Assembly: GCA_025450095.1 (NCBI GenBank)
Contig: JANWID010000179.1
Coordinates: 1 to 15,078 of the forward strand
DNA: 15,078 bases
Direction: 5' to 3'
Origin: Bacteroidia bacterium
GTDB lineage: Bacteria; Bacteroidota; Bacteroidia; AKYH767-A; OLB10
Shown here: piece by piece, positions 6,393-11,764 of the stretch
Numbering within the stretch: position 1 is the first letter of the stretch
Layout: each line of letters starts with the position of its first letter
The notes under the pieces: generated by a model
Told to the model about the DNA's origin: nothing
Database searches by the model: none
The model's input: only the letters and a program-made list of their open reading frames with translations
Program-made: the position numbers and the translations under genes

Positions 6393-6430
6393 CTCCCCCT
6401 CCTGCCCCGATAGCTATCGGGGTCGAACTT
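6393..6430 (-). pseudogene. Degenerate tRNA 3'-end fragment with inserted palindrome
   Basis: GCTCCCCCTCCTG at 6392-6404 repeats exactly the 3' acceptor/T-stem end of tRNA-Asn (6769-6781), and the T-loop hexamer TCGAAC recurs at 6423-6428 (tRNA 6785-6790). Between the two stands the perfect palindrome CCCCGATAGCTATCGGGG (6405-6422), where the tRNA has 3 nt. Nothing resembling the anticodon or D arm follows; the GIY-YIG reading frame at 6438 starts there instead. The best reading is a tRNA remnant or tRNA-derived element; chance similarity is possible because the shared run is short. Confidence 0.5.
6405..6422. repeat. Perfect 18-bp palindrome
   Basis: CCCCGATAGCTATCGGGG is fully self-complementary. 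It sits exactly inside the tRNA-like fragment and directly behind the stop of the GIY-YIG gene at 6438, so on the minus strand it may also act as a 3'-end hairpin, though no T-run follows. I recall similar CCCGATAGCTATCGGG palindromes from Bacteroidota genomes, but have not checked copy number. Confidence 0.75.
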
Positions 6431-6437
6431 GGGATTA

Positions 6438-6722
6438 TTATTTATATTTCTCTTTTAATTTTTCATTCATTTCTGGAAATTGTTTTAGGTTTTTAATATA
6501 GATTTTCGATTTCATATTTTTAATGTGTTCTTCTATATTATACGCCTGTCGACTTTCAAGATCCGGAATGGTATGAAATAGTTCCCAAGGAATTCCCCGG
6601 TAAGTAAATGCATTCTCATAATGTATTGAATTGTGCTGTTTCAAACGCTTATCAACATCATCTGTAGAGCCTACATAATATTTGTTCAACTTTCTTGAAT
6701 AAAGGATGTAAACGAAAAACAT
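6438..6722 (-). CDS. GIY-YIG nuclease domain protein (first copy)
   Basis: Single-domain GIY-YIG protein, 94 residues: FFVYILYSRKLNKYYVGST holds the two motif strands (VYIL and YYVG), followed by DVDKRLKQHN with the conserved Arg, YRGIPWELFHT, and a Glu-containing helix (AYNIEEHIKNMKSK) giving the metal ligand. I start it at the ATG at 6722. The frame stays open upstream to 6815, but that extension is a readthrough of tRNA-Asn and its terminator (it would begin MTVNHGVPGSSPGG) and is not protein-coding. The ATG stands about 13 nt after the T-run of the tRNA terminator, so expression needs readthrough of that terminator or an unseen promoter. The function in the cell is unknown; DNA nicking is inferred from the domain. 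It ends directly at the tRNA-like fragment. Confidence 0.85.
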   Translation of the reverse strand: MFFVYILYSRKLNKYYVGSTDDVDKRLKQHNSIHYENAFTYRGIPWELFHTIPDLESRQAYNIEEHIKNMKSKIYIKNLKQFPEMNEKLKEKYK

Positions 6723-6729
6723 GTTAGAA

Positions 6730-6765
6730 AAATTTAAAAAAAGGGCGGTGCAATTGCACCGCCCT
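6730..6765 (-). terminator. Terminator of tRNA-Asn
   Basis: The perfect palindrome AGGGCGGTGCAATTGCACCG, continuing CCCT, spans 6742-6765 and starts 4 nt after the tRNA discriminator base on the minus strand. It is followed by TTTTTT and more T/A. This is a textbook tRNA terminator. Confidence 0.92.
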
Positions 6766-6769
6766 GTAG

Positions 6770-6843
6770 CTCCCCCTCCTGGGCTCGAACCAGGGACCCC
6801 ATGATTAACAGTCATGTGCTCTAACCAGCTGAGCTAAGGAGGA
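6770..6843 (-). tRNA. tRNA-Asn (anticodon GTT)
   Basis: A complete cloverleaf of 74 nt on the minus strand. Acceptor stem TCCTCCT pairs with AGGGGGA (one T-G wobble) and the discriminator is G. The D arm is GCTC...GAGC around AGCTGGTTA. The anticodon stem CATGA/TCATG holds the loop CTGTTAA, anticodon GTT, reading AAC and AAT. The variable loop is GGGTC, and the T arm CCTGG/CCAGG has loop TTCGAGC. CCA is not encoded. A terminator follows at once and a GIY-YIG gene lies behind it. Confidence 0.97.
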
Positions 6844-7018
6844 ATATTTTTTCAATCCCTAAAGGGAAAAACTATCTGATCTATCCTGAATTTTCAGGGA
6901 AAGATCCTTTCCTTAAGCTTATGCCATCCTGAAGTAAATCAGGACTAAAACACGTGTGAGGTCAAAATGTGGAGAACGATCCAAAATAACTACACGAATG
7001 GTTTTTATTTCGGGACTG

Positions 7019-7049
7019 CAAAGATAATGTATTGATATTTATTTCTCAA
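7019..7049 (-). promoter_or_regulatory. Bacteroidota housekeeping promoter reading toward tRNA-Asn
   Basis: On the minus strand TTG (7047-7049) and TATCTTTG (7019-7026) are separated by 20 nt, matching the Bacteroidota primary sigma consensus TTG-N(about 20)-TAnnTTTG in full. It is the only such match I found between the tRNA and the next gene. Its distance from the tRNA 5' end (about 170 nt) is unusually long. Confidence 0.6.
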
Positions 7050-7273
7050 CACCTGTCAATAATTAATTAACGCATTGATTATAAGATACGTAATAATATA
7101 CTTTTTGCCCAAAAGCATACCGATACTAGCAGGTATACGGTACTTCATGGTGATAAACGGTCTTCTATAGAAACTAAAGTTATAGTTAAGACAAAATCTC
7201 GAAAAATAGCTGACAAGAGGTATAATCCTTTGAAATCAAACAAATTCTACCCCGCATTCTCCCATACAAACCA

Positions 7274-7281
7274 TACCTTTG
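7274..7281 (+). promoter_or_regulatory. Possible -7 box upstream of 7305
   Basis: TACCTTTG fits TAnnTTTG and lies 24 nt before the ATG at 7305. No TTG is present about 20 nt upstream, so only half of the promoter is supported. If real, it places the transcript start near 7288 and excludes the upstream TTG at 7230 as a start codon. Confidence 0.4.
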
Positions 7282-7304
7282 TTTCAATCTTAATTTCCTA
7301 TAGC

Positions 7305-9113
7305 ATGAAAACACTTAAATCTTTTGTATTCCTTGTATCACTTTTCTGTTTTGCCTGGAATATTTCCTCCGCATCACATGGCACCGGGGGTGAAATGACC
7401 TGGCGATGTGATGGGACCGGTTCATACATTTTCCAGGTGAAATTTTATCGGGATTGTAATGGTATTCCCGGACCGGCACAAATAAATATTACAACCACGG
7501 TTCCTGGAGTTCCAACTATACCCGCTGGCCTGGTTTCTCAGACTGATATCAGTCCGGATGGATTTTTTGCTGATGGAACAACCAGTTGTCCATATTGTGC
7601 GCAGGGAAACAGCGGGAATCCGATTTTCGGAATTATTGAAGAATTTGTTTATGAAACTCAACCCGTACAGCTTTCGGGAATTCCGCCATCAACTGGTTGG
7701 GATTTTACCTGGGGAGAATGTTGCAGAAGCAATGCTATTACAAATATTACAAATGGAGGTGCCCTTGGATTCCAGGTAAAAGCAACCATGTATCCGTTCA
7801 ACGGTCAAAACGCCGGCCCTTGTTTCGACTCTTCACCTTCATTTGCAGAGCGTCCAAGTTTTATTTTGTGCAGTGGACTTCAGGTAAATTACCAGCATCT
7901 TTCTCTTGACCCTGAATTTGATTCACTAACTTATGAGTTTGCTGATCCTCTTGATGAATATGGCGTAGTTATCCCATTTGCTCCCGGCTATTCTGTTCAG
8001 AATCCTCTTCCAGGTGTTTGTACTTTAAATTCCCAAACAGGGGAGCTTATGTATGCAACGGGGACATCTGGTTATTTTGTTCTCGTTATTAAGGTGAGTT
8101 CTTATAAATGTGGAGTCAAAACAGCAGAAGTCCGACGTGAAATCAATGTGTTGATTTCGAATAACTGTGGTACTGTAATGGGTGGAAATCCTGATCAGCC
8201 ACCCAATATAACTCCGCCTTTTATCGATACAAATACCGGTATACAAACTTCATATGCTGATACTGTGATTGCAGGAGACACACTTAATTTTTCAATTGTT
8301 TCATCCGATTTTGATATATTTTTAAATGGCGCTACTCAAATAGTAACCCTCGACGCTTTCGGTCAGCAGTATGGAGATAATTTCACCAATCCTTCAACCG
8401 GATGCTTAATACCACCCTGCGCAACACTCGATAATCAGCCGCCGGTTTCCTCACCTGTTGGATTGGCACAAATATTTAACTGGACTACCACACCCGCTCA
8501 CCTGGGATATAGCTTTTCGTGTGTACAGTTTACCAATACGTATTATTTTATTGCAAAAGCATCGGATAATTATTGTCCCGCAAACGCAACCAATGCAAGA
8601 GTTTTCGCCATCACAGTATTACCTGCTATTCCAGCTCCGCCCGTTGCCAATAACAACGGAATTCTCGAAACTCCTCTGCAACCCAATTTTATATATCAAT
8701 GGTTCCTCAACCGGTTTGCTGTTTCCGGGGCAACCTTAAATACCTATACTCCAACTCAACCCGGAACCTACCAGGTTTTGGTTGTTGAACCCAGCGGGCA
8801 GGGAAATTATTCAAACGGTTATTATTATAACCCCCTTGGCATAAACGAAAATTCTGCGCCATATGCTGTTACTGTAAATCCCAATCCCAGCATAGATGGG
8901 ATATTTAATATTTCAACCTCTTCCGCTGTTTCATCTCCTTTGAATATTTCTGTAACTGATATAATGGGGAAAATAGTTTTACGTGGCTCAAATATTTTCG
9001 AAAATGGAAACACATCTTATCAGCTTGATTTGCATGAGGGAGCTTCCGGGGTTTATTTCTTCAACATTAATGATGGCGTTACATCCAGAAACATCAAAGT
9101 GATTAAATATTAA
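7305..9113 (+). CDS. Secreted Cys-rich protein with SHGTGGE N-terminus and T9SS type A sorting domain
   Basis: Exported protein of 602 residues, secreted or surface-anchored through the type IX system. A Sec signal peptide (MKTLKSFVFLVSLFCFAW, to about residue 23) is followed by the mature N-terminus SHGTGGEMTWRC and then YIFQVKFYRDCNG. This SHxxGGExxYxC / YRDC pattern is common in large Bacteroidota surface proteins, but I know no function for it. A Cys-rich middle (including GECCRSN) and an Ig-like segment (YQWFLNRF, then YTPTQPGTYQVLVV, about residues 450-500) follow. The last 85 residues are a T9SS type A domain (VNPNPSIDG, then ISVTDIMGKIVL, SGVYFFNI and NIKVIKY). The start is the ATG at 7305, not the in-frame TTG at 7230, because the signal peptide begins there. 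Confidence 0.85.
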   Translation: MKTLKSFVFLVSLFCFAWNISSASHGTGGEMTWRCDGTGSYIFQVKFYRDCNGIPGPAQINITTTVPGVPTIPAGLVSQTDISPDGFFADGTTSCPYCAQGNSGNPIFGIIEEFVYETQPVQLSGIPPSTGWDFTWGECCRSNAITNITNGGALGFQVKATMYPFNGQNAGPCFDSSPSFAERPSFILCSGLQVNYQHLSLDPEFDSLTYEFADPLDEYGVVIPFAPGYSVQNPLPGVCTLNSQTGELMYATGTSGYFVLVIKVSSYKCGVKTAEVRREINVLISNNCGTVMGGNPDQPPNITPPFIDTNTGIQTSYADTVIAGDTLNFSIVSSDFDIFLNGATQIVTLDAFGQQYGDNFTNPSTGCLIPPCATLDNQPPVSSPVGLAQIFNWTTTPAHLGYSFSCVQFTNTYYFIAKASDNYCPANATNARVFAITVLPAIPAPPVANNNGILETPLQPNFIYQWFLNRFAVSGATLNTYTPTQPGTYQVLVVEPSGQGNYSNGYYYNPLGINENSAPYAVTVNPNPSIDGIFNISTSSAVSSPLNISVTDIMGKIVLRGSNIFENGNTSYQLDLHEGASGVYFFNINDGVTSRNIKVIKY

Positions 9114-9134
9114 TCAGAGATTTCAAAGTACAAT

Positions 9135-9164
9135 AAAAAAGCCACTGTCTACAGTGGCTTTTTT
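9135..9164. terminator. Bidirectional terminator between convergent genes
   Basis: AAAAAAGCCACTGT (9135-9148), CT, ACAGTGGCTTTTTT (9151-9164): an 8-bp GC-containing stem extended by A-T pairs, with T-runs on both strands. It serves both the gene ending at 9113 (+) and the gene ending at 9200 (-). Confidence 0.93.
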
Positions 9165-9199
9165 ATTTTTTGTTTTATTAAAGAAAATTCCTACGCCAT

Positions 9200-11272
9200 T
9201 TACTCTTTCACCAGTCTGCAGTTTTTACTGTATCCGGGTGCTGTCAGTTGTACAAAGTACATCCCGCTTTCATAACCAGAAAGATTTAATTCTACAGTAT
9301 CATTAAATGGATTTGACATCATAAGTTTCTTCAGGATAATTTTACCTGAGATATCCGATACTTCTACTAACATTTCGTCCTTTCCCGTTTCCCCGAGTTC
9401 AATTGTGAACAAGTCCGTCGATGGATTTGGGTAAACGTTAAGATTTGTCATTGACGCTTCTGTTTCGTTATTTCCAATGCGGATATGATGTGTTGGATTT
9501 CGCGGCGGGATTGAAAATTGAATTTTCCAAAGCTCCGATCCTGACGCCACTGTTTTAAAATTATAGAACAGGGTATTTCCTGACCTAACAAACCCTTCAG
9601 TTATATGATCCATATTAGGTGCCGGTACATTTACATCCTTAACCAGTTTGGTGCCTGACACCGTACCATCTGTAACATAGACTTCCTCATCACTGGTATT
9701 ACTCTGATTGCCGATAAAAAAAACTTTCCCTTCAGTATTATAATAATTATAAGCATCGAATACGTGTGTGGTATTTTTCAATGCAAATGTTCCGTTTGTA
9801 GTTCCATCCGTTATCCACGGATCCAGGTTGTTGTAATCAACCGTGAATATGTATTTATTAGTACCGTACATAATTCCGTCATCCACCATCAGGTAAGGTG
9901 ACACATTGGGTTTGATATCCTTTACCAACGTCGTGTTTAAACTGGTCCCGTTACTACGCCACAATTCCCTGCCGTATGTTGGGTGGTCGGCTTCTATTAA
10001 TATGATGTTATTGACAATCCCTCTGAAAACAGGTCCGGAACTACCTGCTCCCGGATATATATCCTTTACCATCACAGTTCCGGCAGCTGTTAAATCCGTT
10101 TTCCAAAGTTCTCTTCCAAATGCAATTGCAGAGTCAATAGGATCAAAATAAATCATGTTGTTGAATTTTATAGCCTCTAGTTGGCTACCTTGAAAACGAA
10201 ATGTTTTCAAAAGTGTGATCCCAGATGGAGTTCCATCTAACCTGTAGAATTCATAGTTATTTCCGATTACGGCACGACGGAAAATCCCTCTTATACTTCC
10301 CATTGACATCTCCGGAATAATTTCCGTACAAAGCGGACTAATAGGCGAGGTACCAGGCGTAAACTCATGATAAAGCACGGTGCCCGATGCTGTGCCATCG
10401 CTCTTCCAGAGTTCATATCCGTTTATATCTGTAAATGCCTCAATAAATACTTCACCGTTTATTTCAGTAATAACGTAAGGGTTGCTGCCACATGAATTGT
10501 TGAATGTATTATTTATATCAATTAAATGCGTGCCAGAGATCGTGCCATCAGTAGCCATGAGTTCAAGACCTCCACATGGAAGATACCCATTTGCATTACA
10601 GAATAATTTTCCTCCGGATTTTTGATACCAGAAATACGAACTCTGCACATCGCCGGCGCCTTCAACACCCGGGTTGAGATCACCCAGGAAATATGTTCCG
10701 GCTGCAGTACCATCGCTTCGATACAGTTCTTTTCCCGTTGCTGTTGTAGTGCCCCAAAAGTAGAGCACATTGTTCATGGTATCTAATTCAGTGTTCACCC
10801 CTTCACCGGAATTTGCTCCCGGGGCAACCTGGAATAAGAGGCTTGTTCCGGCAGAGGTGCCATCTGTCGCCCATAATTCATATCCATAAAGTGGATTGCT
10901 TGCTGCAAATAATAATTTGTTATTTACTATCCCCATGAAATGTGGATACGAGCTGGCGGTACCAGGATTAATATCCATCAGCATGACCGTTCCTGCATTT
11001 GTACCATCCGAAAACCAGGGTTCATCCCCGTGAATACTGTCATTCCCAGAAAAAAATACTCCGTTTTTGTATGCTTGAAGCGGATCCGATGAAGGATAAC
11101 AACCGTGGGATGGTCCGGGTAATATTTCTTTCACCATAACCGGATTATATGGTTGGGTGATGATCTGGGTTTTACCAGAAATTGGAATCAATATGAAAGA
11201 AAATAAAATGATTAAAAAGCAAATTGCTGTTTTGAGGCTGTAATTGAGTAAGGGGTGTTTAGAACAAATCAT
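9200..11272 (-). CDS. ELWxxDGT-repeat protein with T9SS type A sorting domain
   Basis: Exported repeat protein of 690 residues. A hydrophobic N-terminal segment (about 15-33, AICFLIILFSFILIPISG) is the signal peptide. Residues about 45-590 hold ten copies of the ELWxxDGTxxGT motif: EPWFSDGTNAGT, ELWATDGTSAGT, ELYRSDGTAAGT, ELMATDGTISGT, ELWKSDGTASGT, EFYRLDGTPSGI, ELWKTDLTAAGT, ELWRSNGTSLNT, DPWITDGTTNGT and EVYVTDGTVSGT. Most are followed by a VKDIxPG-like strand, and an eleventh half copy (ELWKIQF) closes the array. The repeat probably forms beta-propeller blades (inference). Residues about 610-690 are a T9SS type A domain (NVYPNPSTD, then VEVSDISGKIIL, SGMYFVQL). Family members are secreted or surface proteins of unknown role, possibly in adhesion or ligand binding. 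Upstream, only a weak GATCTTTG box (11320-11327, minus strand) is visible. Confidence 0.92.
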   Translation of the reverse strand: MICSKHPLLNYSLKTAICFLIILFSFILIPISGKTQIITQPYNPVMVKEILPGPSHGCYPSSDPLQAYKNGVFFSGNDSIHGDEPWFSDGTNAGTVMLMDINPGTASSYPHFMGIVNNKLLFAASNPLYGYELWATDGTSAGTSLLFQVAPGANSGEGVNTELDTMNNVLYFWGTTTATGKELYRSDGTAAGTYFLGDLNPGVEGAGDVQSSYFWYQKSGGKLFCNANGYLPCGGLELMATDGTISGTHLIDINNTFNNSCGSNPYVITEINGEVFIEAFTDINGYELWKSDGTASGTVLYHEFTPGTSPISPLCTEIIPEMSMGSIRGIFRRAVIGNNYEFYRLDGTPSGITLLKTFRFQGSQLEAIKFNNMIYFDPIDSAIAFGRELWKTDLTAAGTVMVKDIYPGAGSSGPVFRGIVNNIILIEADHPTYGRELWRSNGTSLNTTLVKDIKPNVSPYLMVDDGIMYGTNKYIFTVDYNNLDPWITDGTTNGTFALKNTTHVFDAYNYYNTEGKVFFIGNQSNTSDEEVYVTDGTVSGTKLVKDVNVPAPNMDHITEGFVRSGNTLFYNFKTVASGSELWKIQFSIPPRNPTHHIRIGNNETEASMTNLNVYPNPSTDLFTIELGETGKDEMLVEVSDISGKIILKKLMMSNPFNDTVELNLSGYESGMYFVQLTAPGYSKNCRLVKE

Positions 11273-11340
11273 ATATCGGTGATATTATTTTTTGATATCC
11301 ACTGAATTGGTTATCGGATCAAAGATCCTCTGATTTTTTA

Positions 11341-11363
11341 GCCCGGGATTGCAAATCCCGGGC
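11341..11363. repeat. GC-rich palindrome
   Basis: GCCCGGGATT (11341-11350) and AATCCCGGGC (11354-11363) form a perfect 10-bp stem with loop GCA. It is GC-rich in AT-rich surroundings, lies 5' of both neighbouring genes and has no T-run directly after it, so it is not a terminator. It resembles in style the palindromes at 3944 and 4031 but differs in sequence. Confidence 0.75.
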
Positions 11364-11603
11364 GGCACAATTTTAGAAAATCAATAACTGGAAATACTTT
11401 ATAAATAAAGGTTAAATAAGAATTTTAACAAATGTAAAGCTTATATCAAACCATCCAAATATTATGCATCAGTTATAACGGTTACCACATGTTATTTGAT
11501 GAAAATCCTTTTACAATAACTAATGAAGTATTCAAATCCGGCTTAAAGAAGTAGATGATTTTCTACAAAATGAAAGGTTTCACTGGGGTACCTTCGCGTA
11601 TGT

Positions 11604-11740
11604 AACGAATATACGAATCGGCTTCGCCGTACGAATCTACGAATTACGAATGTACGCCTGCCAACCGAAGGCTGGAATTGGCTTCGCCCTACGAGTGTAG
11701 GGTTATTCGTAGATTCGTATTCATTCGTACATTCGTACAT
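11604..11740. repeat. ACGAAT/ATTCGT inverted repeat array
   Basis: Five copies of ACGAAT (starting 11605, 11613, 11631, 11639 and 11646) face four copies of ATTCGT (starting 11705, 11713, 11723 and 11731). Spacing is mostly 8-10 nt, with linkers such as CT, GT and AT. The centre contains two GGCTTCGCC motifs (11620-11628 and 11680-11688) and small hairpins. The whole forms an imperfect inverted repeat ending directly at the first ATG (11741) of the next gene. It looks like a dispersed intergenic element, not a regulatory site. Confidence 0.75.
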
Positions 11741-11764
11741 ATGAAACAATTATACCCTGTAACA

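Larger units (their letters stand above)
6844..7304. other. Intergenic region: tRNA leader and divergent promoter zone
   Basis: No coding frame looks real. Next to the tRNA are four small hairpins: TCCCTAAAGGGA (6856-6867), CCTGAATTTTCAGG (6885-6898), GGAAAG/CTTTCC (6898-6912) and TCCTGA/TCAGGA (6927-6944). If the promoter at 7019-7049 is the tRNA promoter, these lie in a leader of about 170 nt. The right part, from 7050, is plain AT-rich DNA up to the signal-peptide gene at 7305. Confidence 0.6.
11273..11764. other. Divergent intergenic region with two kinds of repeat
   Basis: Separates the ELWxxDGT gene (minus) and the delta-60 gene (plus). It holds the palindrome at 11341-11363 and the ACGAAT array at 11604-11740, with AT-rich DNA between. 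Open frames across the array, on both strands, are products of the repeat and are not genes. No full TTG-N20-TAnnTTTG promoter was found in either direction. Confidence 0.6.

Noticed and set aside
6723..6815. N-terminal extension of the GIY-YIG frame (MTVNHGVPGSSPGG...).
   Set aside because: It is a translation of tRNA-Asn and its terminator; the domain begins right after the ATG at 6722.
7230..7304. Upstream in-frame TTG start for the SHGTGGE protein.
   Set aside because: The signal peptide begins at the ATG at 7305 and a possible -7 box lies between the two starts.
11604..11740. CRISPR array or similar regularly spaced repeat.
   Set aside because: The units are 6 nt, inverted halfway, with spacers of only a few bases and no cas gene nearby.
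11543..11749. Minus-strand open frame of 68 codons across the ACGAAT array.
   Set aside because: Its Arg/Phe-rich sequence is produced by the repeat; no start context or family.
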